A stretch of 64,000 nt of DNA, from contig JAPLKT010000121.1 of NCBI GenBank assembly GCA_026387895.1, forward strand, positions 1 to 64,000, in the 5' to 3' direction. A program made the position numbers and the translations under genes. The stretch comes from Gemmatimonadota bacterium. GTDB taxonomy: Bacteria; Gemmatimonadota; Gemmatimonadetes; Gemmatimonadales; Gemmatimonadaceae. Positions 33,325 to 42,600 of the stretch are shown here, one piece after another. Under the pieces are notes generated by a model. The model ran no database searches and was not told where the DNA came from. It saw only the letters and a program-made list of their open reading frames with translations. Each line of letters opens with the position of its first letter. The first letter of the stretch is position 1.

Positions 33325-34292
33325 CCTGCCGTGCGGCGCCACACCTTCCGGTCGAGTCTCCAGTATCGCTTCACCGAAAACTCTTCATCGCCCGGGAACA
33401 TCTCCGTGTCGGCAACGGCATCGGTAAAGTTGTTGCCGTTCGCCGACGACTGATCAGCCCAGTGCAACAGCTCCGCCTCCAACGTCATGGGGCGAACGGC
33501 CGCACCATGTTCGGGAAGTCCGTGATGCGACTGAATAAAATGATGCAGTTCGAGTTCCTGCACGTCTGTCAGCGTGCCGGGCGGCAGCGTGCGCAGTCGA
33601 CGGTCCAGCATGATCGAGCCGAGGACGATATGCTGCAGCAGATAGCCGGCCTGCGTGTAGTCAAAGCCGGCGGCACCAATGGAGTACGTCTCAACCTTCC
33701 CGATGTCGTGCAACAGCGCGCCGGCGGTGACGAGATCGCGGTCGCCGCCCATCGTCTCGGTGGAGTGGCGTGCGATCGAGGCGACTTCGACCACATGCAA
33801 CAGGAGCCCGCCGACGAGCGCGTGGTGACCGCGCGGGGCACCTGGGGTCCGCTCAAATCGTGAACGGAACTCGTCGTCGGCAAAGAAGAGATCGACCGCG
33901 CGCCGTAACGTTTTGGACGTCATCTCGCCGCGCCACTGATCGACCTGTGTCCAGAGCGATTCCGTGGACTGGCGAATGCGCGGGAGAAAGTCGTCGAGAT
34001 TAATGGCGGCGCTCGGCACCACGCGCGGCGAGCTCGCGACCTTGATTTGGCGACGCCCCAGATAGAACTCGACGGTGCCGATCACCTGCACGACCATGCC
34101 AGCTTTGACGCCGGCCATCGCGGGGACCTGCTCCTTCCAAATATTAGCGCCGATCGTCCCGCTGGCATTGCCGAGCTGCAGCGCAACGTAGGGATCGCCG
34201 CTCTTGGTCTGCTTGTCCTCGCGCGTGCGCACCATCAGCTCGTGCTGAACGCGTGTGCCTTCGACGAGCGATGGGATATCGAGGATGGCCAC
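33315..34292 (-). CDS. OB-fold/HD-domain 3'-5' exoribonuclease, YhaM-like
   Basis: 325 residues, GTG start at 34292. The N-terminal OB fold (about 10-95) has MVRTREDKQTKSGDPYVALQ and VVQVIGTVEFY, as in YhaM/CBF1. The HD domain (about 130-310) contains the metal ligands in GGLLLHVVEV, TAGALLHDIGKVETYS (HD pair) and EAELLHWADQ. YhaM degrades RNA from the 3' end and takes part in turnover. In this position it heads the glycan-type operon; the GT2 gene starts within its last codons. That overlap may be incidental compaction. Confidence 0.88.
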   Translation of the reverse strand: MAILDIPSLVEGTRVQHELMVRTREDKQTKSGDPYVALQLGNASGTIGANIWKEQVPAMAGVKAGMVVQVIGTVEFYLGRRQIKVASSPRVVPSAAINLDDFLPRIRQSTESLWTQVDQWRGEMTSKTLRRAVDLFFADDEFRSRFERTPGAPRGHHALVGGLLLHVVEVASIARHSTETMGGDRDLVTAGALLHDIGKVETYSIGAAGFDYTQAGYLLQHIVLGSIMLDRRLRTLPPGTLTDVQELELHHFIQSHHGLPEHGAAVRPMTLEAELLHWADQSSANGNNFTDAVADTEMFPGDEEFSVKRYWRLDRKVWRRTAGWT

Positions 34293-34367
34293 AGTTGTCT
34301 GCGCATCGTTGCGCGGCGGGAGGAGGGAAACGGGGCCGAGTCCGCGATTACGGACTCGACGCTGACC

Positions 34368-35501
34368 TCACGGCTTCCAGTCAGCCATGAAAAGATTAGT
34401 CTCGTGCGGCTGCGAGCCGTACCGATTTGACGCCCACATCAGCTTTTTACCATCCGGGCTGAAAATAGGGAAGCCGTCAAACTCCATGTTCTTGGTGACT
34501 TGTTCGAGCCCCGACCCGTCGAGGTTCACAAGATAGAGGTCGAAGTTCCGGCTCTTAGGATTCGTGTAGTTCGACGAGAAAATGATACGTGTGCCGTCGT
34601 TCGTCCACGAGGGACCGAAGCTCGCGCCGCCGAGGTGCGTGATCTGCCGTTGGTTGGAGCCGTCGGCGTTCATGACGTAGAGATCCATCTTGTTCGGACG
34701 GATCATGTTCTGCTTGAGCAGGTCGCGGTACAGCGCGATCTCTGTGCTGTCGGTCGGGTGATACGCGCGGTAGACAATCTGCTTGCCGTCGGGCGACCAC
34801 CAGGGACCGCCGTCGTAGCCAGGCGTCGTGGTGAGCTGCTTCACGTCGGTGCCGTCGACGTTCATGGTGTAGATGTCGAGATCCCCACCCTTGAGCGACG
34901 TAAACACAATCCGTTTGCCGTCTGGCGACAGCACGCCCTCGGCGGTGTACACGCCGTAGTTCGTGAGGCGCTTCAGCCCCGAGCCGTCACGGTTGACGGT
35001 GTACATGTCGTAGGGATCGATCCCCCACACGTAGCCCTTGGAAGGATCTGGAACAGGCGGGCAGGCGCTGTCGGCCATGTGCGTCGAGCCGAAGAAGAGC
35101 CGCTTGCCGTCGGGGAGGAACCAGCCGCAGGTCGTCTTGCCGGCATTTGGCGAGACACGTTTTCGCTCGGTGCCATCGATTTTCATCACATACTGGAGGT
35201 CGCACTGATGCGCCTGTCCAGGAATCTGCGCTTGGTACGTGACCCACTTTCCGTCGCGCGAGAAGTAGGCCTCGGCGTTGCTGCCGCCAAAGGTGAGCTG
35301 ACGGATGTTGCGCAGGTGCGAGTCCTCGCCCGGATCGGCGGGACGTGCGACTGGCTTGGTCGGCGCGGCGGTCGGCTCAACCGGTGTGGTGGACAGGGCT
35401 TTCTCGAGCGGGGCCTTGGCGGCGGGGCCTTGAGCCCCTGCCGTTGAAGCAACCACCGCGAACAGGAGCGCGGTGGTCCGAATGTGAATCACGGAAGACA
35501 T
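34368..35501 (-). CDS. Secreted TolB-like WD40/PD40 beta-propeller protein
   Basis: 377 residues. A signal peptide (MSSVIHIRTTALLFAVVASTAGA) precedes a Pro/Ala/Lys-rich linker and then five or six PD40 blades. Each has SPDGK-type turns: YFSRDGKWV, FLPDGKRLFFGS, LSPDGKRIVFTS, WSPDGKQIVYRA, WTNDGTRIIFSS and FSPDGKKLMWAS. The fold matches TolB/DPP-type propellers that bind partners or peptides. Four Cys in the first blades may form disulfides. The gene starts 9 bp after the S41 protease stop, so both are probably in one transcript and act in the periplasm. It lacks a C-terminal protease domain. Confidence 0.87.
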   Translation of the reverse strand: MSSVIHIRTTALLFAVVASTAGAQGPAAKAPLEKALSTTPVEPTAAPTKPVARPADPGEDSHLRNIRQLTFGGSNAEAYFSRDGKWVTYQAQIPGQAHQCDLQYVMKIDGTERKRVSPNAGKTTCGWFLPDGKRLFFGSTHMADSACPPVPDPSKGYVWGIDPYDMYTVNRDGSGLKRLTNYGVYTAEGVLSPDGKRIVFTSLKGGDLDIYTMNVDGTDVKQLTTTPGYDGGPWWSPDGKQIVYRAYHPTDSTEIALYRDLLKQNMIRPNKMDLYVMNADGSNQRQITHLGGASFGPSWTNDGTRIIFSSNYTNPKSRNFDLYLVNLDGSGLEQVTKNMEFDGFPIFSPDGKKLMWASNRYGSQPHETNLFMADWKP

Positions 35502-35510
35502 GAGAGAGGG

Positions 35511-37121
35511 CTAGTGTTGCTTGAGACGGCCAGGAGCTGGCGTTGCAGCGATGGGCCCGGCGAGGGCGAGGAGGTCCTTCGTGGTCTTGCCGCGCCGCAA
35601 GAGATCCAACGCCTTCTGCAACTGGGGATCATCGTGGAGGTCACGGCGCTTGGCCGTGCTGTCACCCCACGCGAGTGTGGCGATCTTGCCGTCGAGCAGA
35701 CGGTCGATGTACTTGATGCCCGCATCGAACTCCTTGCGGTCCACGGTCACGCCACGCTTGGCGAGACGCGCGTAGAACTCATCACGCATCGCCGGTGTAA
35801 TCGCGAAATCGGGCTTCACCTGCTTGCTCATCTCGAACGAGTAGTCGTAGAGCGCCAGGTAGGTCTCCTGCTGCTTGGAGAGCATTGAGCGCGCCAACTT
35901 CTGCTCGGCGGTCGTAAAGGTGTCGTACGGCACGATGACGTCCGGCGTGATGGCGCCGCCACCGTACACCACGCGGCCGCCGTCGCTCTTGTACTTGGGG
36001 CGATTCTGGCGCACCGCTTCGGTCTCGAGCGAATCCGGCTTCACTTCGACGAGCTGACCGTCGTCGGTGAGCTTGCGTTCTTTTTGGATGCTGCGACCGC
36101 TCGGGGTGTACCACCTGGCAGTTGTGAGCTTGATCGCAAAACCACCGTCGAGTCGGTACATGGACTGCACGAGTCCCTTGCCGAAGGATGTGGTTCCGAC
36201 GACGAGTGCGCGATCGTGATCCTGCAACGCGCCCGCGACGATTTCAGAGGCAGAGGCCGAATAGCCGTCGGTGAGAATCACGAGCGGAATCTTCGGCGCA
36301 ATCGGGGTCATGTCCGTCAGGTGAACCTGCGGCGGCTCGCCGCGCCCGCGTACGCTGAGAATCTCTTTCCCCTTCTCAACGAAGAGGTTGGTCATCGTGT
36401 CGGCCTGCTCGAGGAACCCACCGGGATTCCCGCGCAGGTCGAGCACCAAACTCGTCGCGCCTTCGGCGACGAGACGTTTGAGATTGTCCGTGACTTCCTT
36501 TGCCGCCGTCTCGCTGAAGCCCTGCACGGGGATATAGGCGGTCTTTCCGTCGAGCATGATTCCATACGGCACGGCCGGAATGCGAATCACGCGACGGGTG
36601 AAGGTCACCGCGAACGGTTCCGTGGTGCCAGGACGCACAAAGGTTGCGCCGATCTTGGTGCCCGGCTCACCCTTCAACCGTCCGGAGACCATCTCGATTT
36701 TCCAAGAGGCGGTGATCCGTGCGGTGTCGATCTTCACAATTCGATCGCCGACACGAATGCCCGCTTCGTCGGCCGGTGTATGCGGGAAAACTTTGGCGAT
36801 GACGATCGTGCCTTCCTGCTGCTCGATCTGCATGCCAACGCCGGCGTAGAACCCACCAGTTGTCTGATTGAACGCCTCAAGCTGCTTGGGCGAATAGATC
36901 TCGGCGTAGGGATCCTTGAGCTCTGCTACGAGCCCGCGGGCGGCCTTCTCGTAGAGCGAGCCAATGTCGACCGAGTCGACATAGCGATCGCTGACGATAG
37001 CCATGACCTGTTCAAACAGGCGCACACCACTCTGCGCGCCGCGTTCTTGGAACACGAACGCGCCCGCAATGAGGGGAATGAACGCGAGCCCGATCATGGC
37101 TGCCTTTGGGAGTCTACGCAT
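35511..37121 (-). CDS. S41 family C-terminal processing peptidase
   Basis: 536 residues. One N-terminal membrane or signal helix (AAMIGLAFIPLIAGAFVF) is followed by a helical domain, a PDZ domain (about 90-170; GVGMQIEQQ, TPADEAGIRVGDRIV) and the S41 catalytic core. Core motifs are VLDLRGNPGGFLEQA, ILTDGYSASASEI with the catalytic Ser, and FGKGLVQ with the Lys of the Ser-Lys dyad. A long C-terminal helical domain of about 120 residues follows. It should trim C-termini of envelope proteins. It is coupled with the downstream propeller gene. CTAGGTATTCTCCC about 30 nt upstream may be the -10 region. Confidence 0.95.
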   Translation of the reverse strand: MRRLPKAAMIGLAFIPLIAGAFVFQERGAQSGVRLFEQVMAIVSDRYVDSVDIGSLYEKAARGLVAELKDPYAEIYSPKQLEAFNQTTGGFYAGVGMQIEQQEGTIVIAKVFPHTPADEAGIRVGDRIVKIDTARITASWKIEMVSGRLKGEPGTKIGATFVRPGTTEPFAVTFTRRVIRIPAVPYGIMLDGKTAYIPVQGFSETAAKEVTDNLKRLVAEGATSLVLDLRGNPGGFLEQADTMTNLFVEKGKEILSVRGRGEPPQVHLTDMTPIAPKIPLVILTDGYSASASEIVAGALQDHDRALVVGTTSFGKGLVQSMYRLDGGFAIKLTTARWYTPSGRSIQKERKLTDDGQLVEVKPDSLETEAVRQNRPKYKSDGGRVVYGGGAITPDVIVPYDTFTTAEQKLARSMLSKQQETYLALYDYSFEMSKQVKPDFAITPAMRDEFYARLAKRGVTVDRKEFDAGIKYIDRLLDGKIATLAWGDSTAKRRDLHDDPQLQKALDLLRRGKTTKDLLALAGPIAATPAPGRLKQH

Positions 37122-37260
37122 CGAAATTCGAGTCGCTCGTGAGAGGAAGAGGGAGAATACCTAGTCGGTACGTCTGTCGCCACGGCGAGTTTCGTGCCAT
37201 CAGGCACTCCGTAACTCTACCTAACTCGCCCAACTCTATACGGGACAACGGGATAGATCG

Positions 37261-38106
37261 TTAGGTCGCTTTTTGCCCTAGGCGATAGCTGACCACCCAG
37301 TTCTTCCCATCCTGCTCGATTACTGCCTCGCGGGCCGCGCCCGAGGTCACCAGCATCTCGTGGGCGGGTTGGAGCACGCGCTGCAGGTGGGAGGGGAACC
37401 GTTGCACCAGGGGGAGTTGTTCGGCGAGTTGCTCGAGGGGAACGCGCCAGGTGGCGTGCCCGTTGGCGCGCGCCACCTCGAGCAGTCGGTAGAGCCGGCG
37501 CGCGACTGGGCTGTTGAGCGACCAGTACTGCGAGGACGACAGGGTGACACTCCAGCCCGCGGCGATGTTCGCGCGGAGTGGAGCGGCGATCGTCACACGC
37601 GCGTCGCCAGGTTCGTTGCTCGTAAGCAGCGGAAAGAGCCCAAGTTGGTCGCGATCTGTCATGCGCCGCCGGTCGATCTGCACGAGTGCGAGCACGGCCA
37701 TCTGGCCCGAAAAGAGCGGGCCCGCGGAGCCTTCCCGATAGCAGTCGGTGGATTCGAGCAGGGTACGTTCGAGACGGGTGAGCGCCGAGCGCAGTTGCTC
37801 GTAGGTGCGTCCGTCCACGCGCCGTCCCATGGCACGGAGGAAGGCGTGGAGTGTGAAGGAGACGGTGCCGTCGGCGGGCGCGCCCGCCTCGTGATAGCGG
37901 CGCATCACCTCGACGTAGACATCTTGATCGAAGGTGCCAGGCAGGCGTTCCCCTGGGGCGGGGAGCACGCGCCAGCGTCCGCCGGCGGGCGGTGACCAGG
38001 TGATGGACGCTTCGTCGGACGAGTCGCTGAGCCGAAAGATGGGGAGCGCCTCAAGGGAGCGGTCGAGCACGATGGTGCGCGAAGGCTGCTTGCGGCGCGT
38101 GGCCAT
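37261..38106 (-). CDS. Replication initiator protein A-type protein
   Basis: 281 residues from ATG 38106 (MATRRKQPSRTIVLDRSLE). GTG 38211 is open and would overlap the MerR-like gene by 32 bp. The sequence matches the RPA replication initiator family, known from plasmids and secondary replicons: LPIFRLSD, then GTFDQDVYVEVMRRYH, FTLHAFLRAMGRRVDGRTYEQL, ALTRLERTLLEST, WSLNSPVARRLYRLLEVAR and WRVPLEQLAEQLP. These form two winged-helix-like units that bind origin repeats in other systems. It follows the MerR-like gene on the same strand. No origin with full iterons is evident, but a 13-bp direct repeat array lies at 38786-38824. It may be a domesticated plasmid gene used as a regulator. Confidence 0.75.
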   Translation of the reverse strand: MATRRKQPSRTIVLDRSLEALPIFRLSDSSDEASITWSPPAGGRWRVLPAPGERLPGTFDQDVYVEVMRRYHEAGAPADGTVSFTLHAFLRAMGRRVDGRTYEQLRSALTRLERTLLESTDCYREGSAGPLFSGQMAVLALVQIDRRRMTDRDQLGLFPLLTSNEPGDARVTIAAPLRANIAAGWSVTLSSSQYWSLNSPVARRLYRLLEVARANGHATWRVPLEQLAEQLPLVQRFPSHLQRVLQPAHEMLVTSGAAREAVIEQDGKNWVVSYRLGQKAT

Positions 38107-38179
38107 TAGACGCGGTTGGTCGAGCCGGACCTGAGCCGCAGCGACCGCGCGCGACGGGGGCGTTGCTGGTGCCGCGCAC

Positions 38180-38725
38180 TCATCGCAGTTCCTCGCGACC
38201 GAGTGCGGCACGCACGGCTTCGCGAATGGCGATGATCACGGCGTCGCGCGCGGCGGGTGAATCGTCGCGCACGTTTAGCTCGATACCGTCGGCGACAGGA
38301 AGCCGGCGCCAGCTCACGGGCTTGTCGTCGTCGTGCGACACGGCGCGATCGCTGCCGGCGCCGAGTGCGGGGGCGAGTGATAGTGCGACGCGCCGTTCGA
38401 GTTGATCAGCGCCGACGTCTTTCATCTCCGTCTTGATGGCGTCGAGCGTTTGGCCTTCGCGCTGACGAATCTTGATGGCGAGCAACTGCAGGAGATGCCG
38501 AAAGTGATACGTCGCCGCGGTTCCCTTGCCTTCGGGATGATCGATGAGCCCGGCCGCGACGTAGAAACGCACCGCGCGCGCACTTGGCGTGGCGCGCGCT
38601 GATGCGTTGGTGGGCCGCATTCCAGCAGCGTCAACGAGTGCCGTGGCATGCGAGGCGAGTCCGCGTGCGTTCCATGGAGCGTGGCGCGCGTGGGCGCGCA
38701 GAAGTGCTACAGAAGACTCAGCCAT
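38180..38725 (-). CDS. MerR-family-like regulator
   Basis: 181 residues from ATG 38725 (MAESSVALLRAH). The DNA-binding part is ARAVRFYVAAGLIDHPEGKG with YHFRHLLQLLAIKIRQREGQ, the MerR wing and helix 3-4 region, starting later than usual because of a 45-residue N-terminal extension. The C-terminal half (RVALSLAPALGAGSDRA...) is not a known effector domain. It ends just inside the possible longer start of the RPA gene. TATTGT lies 6 nt before the ATG, and there is no Shine-Dalgarno sequence. Confidence 0.72.
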   Translation of the reverse strand: MAESSVALLRAHARHAPWNARGLASHATALVDAAGMRPTNASARATPSARAVRFYVAAGLIDHPEGKGTAATYHFRHLLQLLAIKIRQREGQTLDAIKTEMKDVGADQLERRVALSLAPALGAGSDRAVSHDDDKPVSWRRLPVADGIELNVRDDSPAARDAVIIAIREAVRAALGREELR

Positions 38726-38731
38726 GCCGAT

Positions 38732-38737
38732 ACAATA
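38732..38737 (-). promoter_or_regulatory. Candidate -10 element (TATTGT) before the MerR-like gene
   Basis: The minus strand reads TATTGT, six bases, then the ATG at 38725, the leaderless-type spacing seen repeatedly here. No clear -35 box. Confidence 0.35.
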
Positions 38738-38785
38738 ACTCCAGCGGAGCGAAACTTCGAGAACGGGGCGGGTGGGGCGGGCAGC

Positions 38786-38824
38786 GGGGGGTAACAACGG
38801 GAGGTAACAACGGGAGGTAGAAAT
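38786..38824. repeat. Three 13-bp tandem direct repeats upstream of the MerR/RPA genes
   Basis: Units at 38786-38798 (GGGGGGTAACAAC), 38799-38811 (GGGAGGTAACAAC) and 38812-38824 (GGGAGGTAGAAAT). The first two differ at one base, the third is diverged at its end. They lie just upstream of the MerR-like and RPA genes, reading from the minus strand. They might be iterons or operator sites for either protein. Confidence 0.6.
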
Positions 38825-38854
38825 GGGGGGTGCGCGATGGTTCGCGCACCCCCC
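38825..38854 (-). terminator. Terminator of the histone-like gene
   Basis: A 13-bp perfect stem (38825-38837 with 38842-38854) with a 4-nt loop lies 40 bp after the minus-strand stop at 38895. The minus strand continues ATTTCT after the stem. It directly abuts the 13-bp repeat array. Confidence 0.75.
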
Positions 38855-38894
38855 GTTCTCCCGTATGGCCAGGGGCCGCGGGAGACAGTTTGCG

Positions 38895-39527
38895 TTATTT
38901 CTTAGCCTTTGGGGCTTTTTTCACGACTTTCACGACTTTTTTGGCGGATTTCGCCGGCTTGGCCACCTTCTTAGCCGCCTTGACCGGCTTTTTGGCGGTT
39001 TTGGCGACCTTCTTCGCCGGCTTCGCCGGCTTGACGGCCTTCTTGGCGACCTTGACCGGCTTCTTCGCGGCGACCTTTGCTGGCTTCTTGGCGGGGGCCT
39101 TGGCAGCAGCCTTCGGCACGGCCTTGGCTGGCGCGGCCTTGGCTGGCGCGGCCTTGGCTGGCGCGGCCGCTGCGGCCGCTGCTACCGCTGGGGCGGCGAT
39201 AACGGGCGCGGCTGTCTCCGTCTCGGAGCCGGGCTTGCGACCGCGCTTCCGCGGGGCGCTCAACCCACCGCCGAACAGATCCGAGTCGTCCTCTTCCTCG
39301 ACGACGCCGGCGTCCGGTGCCAGTTCGCCCGGGACGCTCTCTTCGTCGTCGTCATCCGACTCCTCGGTGCTGTCCCACAGCGAGTCACTCTGGTCCTTAT
39401 TGATGGCCCAGCCGCCGTCCTCGTCCTCATCGTCGTCGTAGGGAATCCCGCCGCCGCTGTATCCCCCGAGCTCCTCGCCCTCGTCGTCGCCGTAGCCGCC
39501 AGGGGCCATTGCATCGCCGAAACTCAT
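38895..39527 (-). CDS. Histone H1-like protein with acidic N-terminal half
   Basis: 210 residues from ATG 39527, preceded by CAGGAGGCAGGAC, a strong ribosome-binding site. Residues about 1-95 are Asp/Glu/Gly-rich (YDDDEDEDGG, EESDDDDEESVPGE). Residues 95-210 are Lys/Ala/Pro-rich with repeated AAPAKAAPAK and KPAKKVAK-type units, as in the C-terminal tail of eukaryotic H1 and in bacterial H1-like proteins. RKRGRKPG near the junction is an AT-hook-like core. The basic tail should coat DNA without sequence preference. The acidic half could modulate that binding or be a partner site. The coding tract is low-complexity and likely to change length. Confidence 0.82.
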   Translation of the reverse strand: MSFGDAMAPGGYGDDEGEELGGYSGGGIPYDDDEDEDGGWAINKDQSDSLWDSTEESDDDDEESVPGELAPDAGVVEEEDDSDLFGGGLSAPRKRGRKPGSETETAAPVIAAPAVAAAAAAAPAKAAPAKAAPAKAVPKAAAKAPAKKPAKVAAKKPVKVAKKAVKPAKPAKKVAKTAKKPVKAAKKVAKPAKSAKKVVKVVKKAPKAKK

Positions 39528-39660
39528 GTCCTGCCTCCTGTCACAACGTTCAATAAATAGATGGACGACGTGGTCCACCGCTGAATACATAAGTCGCGCG
39601 CAGCCGTCCAGGAATCAAAGACTGAATCTGCCCGTTGAGCCACAGAGTATACGACACCCG

Positions 39661-39678
39661 CCCACCGCACAAGGTGGG
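39661..39678 (-). terminator. Hairpin after the RND permease gene
   Basis: CCCACC (39661-39666) and GGTGGG (39673-39678) flank a 6-nt loop, 13 bp past the permease stop, inside a G/C-rich block. A short stem without a T run; weak. Confidence 0.35.
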
Positions 39679-39690
39679 TGGGGCGGGGAG

Positions 39691-42600
39691 TTAGTGATCC
39701 GTGGGCGTGGGCTCAGCGACGACCTGCCGACCGCTCTTTCCGCGCGCCATGAACCACACCGAGAAGTCGTCGAGCAGCGAGTACACGACCGGCACCACAA
39801 ACAGGGTCAGCATGGTGCTGGTGATCAGACCGCCGATCACCGCATGCGCCATCGGGGCACGCTGTTCGGCGCCTTCACCAATCGCGAAGGCGAGCGGGAG
39901 CATGCCGAAGATCATGGCCACGGCGGTCATGATGATTGGACGAAGCCGGATGCGCCCTGACTCGAGAATGGCTGGGAGGCGATCCGCGCCTTCCTCACGC
40001 CGCTGGTCCACGAAGTCGATGAGCAAGATGCCGTTCTTCGTCACAAGTCCCATCAGCATGATGATGCCGATCATACTCATCACGTTGATCGTACCCTTGG
40101 TGACGAGCAGGGCGAGCATCACGCCCAAGAAGCTAAGCGGCAGCGCGAGCATGATCGCGAGCGGCTGCAAGAACGAGCCAAACAGCGACGCAAGAATCAG
40201 GTAGATGAAGATCACCGCGAGCATCAGCGCTTCGCCGACGTACCGCTTGGTGTCGTTCAGGTCCTGCACGCTGCCGGTAAAGACCGTACGGTAGCCGGGC
40301 GGGAGCACGAGCGAATCAATCGCGGCCTTGGCACGGTCCGCGACGTCACCGATCGGCGTGTTGGGCAGCACCTGCGCATTGATGCGGATCTGCCGTTCGA
40401 GTGCGCGGCGCTCAATCTGCTGTGGACCCACACCGGCTTTGATGTCGGCCACCTGGCTCAGCATGACGCCCGCTGGCAGTCCGGTGCGGCTGTCGATGCC
40501 AGTTCCGTTGATCATGAGATTGGCGACATCGCTCTCACTCCGGCGGAGCGAGTCGGGGAAGATCACCACCACATCGTGCGTATAGCCGGCGGGATCCTGC
40601 CACACGGAGGCGCGGAATCCACTGAACAGCGGTTGCAGGGTGTTCGCGATCGCATTGATGCCGAGTCCAGCCGCCCACGCCTGCTGACGGTCGACGCTCA
40701 CATTGAGCTGCGGAATGTTCCCCTCATCGCTCGACTGCGGCTCGGCCATGCCGGGCACCTTTTTCATCGCTTCGAGCACCTGGCTCGCGATGAGCTTGAG
40801 GCGCTGCGGCTCCGGCCCCTGCACATTCACAGTGATCGGCGCGCCGCGCCCGCCGAAGATCGTCTGGGTCTGTCCGATGCTGGCGTTGATGCCCGGGAAC
40901 TTGCTCAGTGAGCCGCGGAGCTTGCTTTGGATTTCAAACTGCGAATGCGGCCGCTCGCTGCGCGGCTTGAGGCGCAGGTTGATGTTGCCGTTGTTGATGC
41001 CGCCCCCTCGTCCGCCGGTCGACAGCGAGGTGAAGTCGAGATCTTCCTTAAACTCTTTGCGGATGAACCCATCGAGCGCGCGCGCTTTGCCGAGCGTGTA
41101 CTGCAGATTCGAGCCTGGCGCCGTGCGGAAACTCACCGAGAACTCGCCGCCGTCGAAGTCCGGCATCCAGGTGAAGCCGAGTTGCGTGTAGATCACGCCG
41201 GCGAGCACGACCGACGCGAAGGCACCCCCGAGTACCGCGAGGCGATGGCTCATCGCCCATCGGAGGCCATTGGGGTAGTGATCCGCCATGCGCTCGAACC
41301 AGTAGTCGAAACGTAAGGCCACGCGCCGAATCGGTCCGGCGCTCTTGATCTGTGCGTTCTTCGGGACCACGAAGTCGCGAATACGCTTATCCTTGGCACC
41401 TTTCGTCTGCGACACCCATGCCGCTTCGCCATGTTGAATGGTCTCGGGGTCATACCAAATCGACGAGAGCATGGGGTCGAGCGTGAACGACACGAAGAGC
41501 GACACGATGACGGCAAAGCTCACCGTCACGCCGAACTGGAAGAAGATCTTGCCGATCTGCCCGCCCATGAATGCGACGGGGATGAACACGGCCACGACCG
41601 CCATCGTGGTGGCGAACACGGCGAGTCCAATTTCGTCAGTCCCTTCTTTGGCGGCTTGATAGTGATCTTTTCCCATCGCCACGTGGCGCACGATGTTTTC
41701 GCGCACGACGATCGCGTCGTCAATGAGCAAGCCGATGGCGAGTGACAGCGCCAGCAGCGTCATCGTGTTGATGGTGAACCCGAGCACCCACATGGCAAAG
41801 AATGCGGAGATGATCGAGACGGGCAAGGTGAGCCCCGTAATGACTGTGGAGCGCCACGAGTTCAAGAACAGGTAGATGATCAGGATCGTGAGCACGGCCC
41901 CAACGCCGATCGTCAGCTGCACATCTTCGAGCGACGAACGAATACGCCGCGAGTCGTCCTTGGTCAGGCGGAGCTGCACGTCGGCCGGCAGCTGCCGTTC
42001 AATTTCACCGAGCACGCTCTTGATGTTGTCGGCAACTTGGACGGTGTTCGAGCCGGAGATCTTGAGCACCTCGAGCGAGAGCGCGACGGTGTCTTTGTAG
42101 AGTGAGGCGGAGCGCCGTTCGCCAATCGTGTCGAGGACGGTTGCGACGTCACGCACGCGCACCGGCGTGCCATTGCGCACCGTGATGACGAGATCGCGGA
42201 AGTTGAGCGGGTCGGTGAGGCGGCCGGTGACGCGGACGCCGCGTTCGGTGTCGCCCTTCTTGATGCGTCCCGCGGGCACTTCGCGATTCTCGCGATCGAG
42301 CGCGGTGCTCACTTGGTCGGGGCTCAAGCCGTAGGCGCGCATCGCGGCCGGGTCGAGCTCGACGTGAATCTCGCGGGTGGCTGCCCCACTCAGCTGGACG
42401 CCGCCGACACCATTGACACTCTCAAGGCGCGGTCGGATGACCTGATCGCCGAGGTCGGTGAGTTCACGGAGCGAGCGCTCCTTGCTCATCACGGCGACGG
42501 TGAGGATCGGCGAGTCGTTGGGATCGTAGCGCGAGATCGAGGGTTCGCCGATGTCACGCGGCAGCTGACGGCGGATACGTCCCACTTTGGCCGAGACTTC

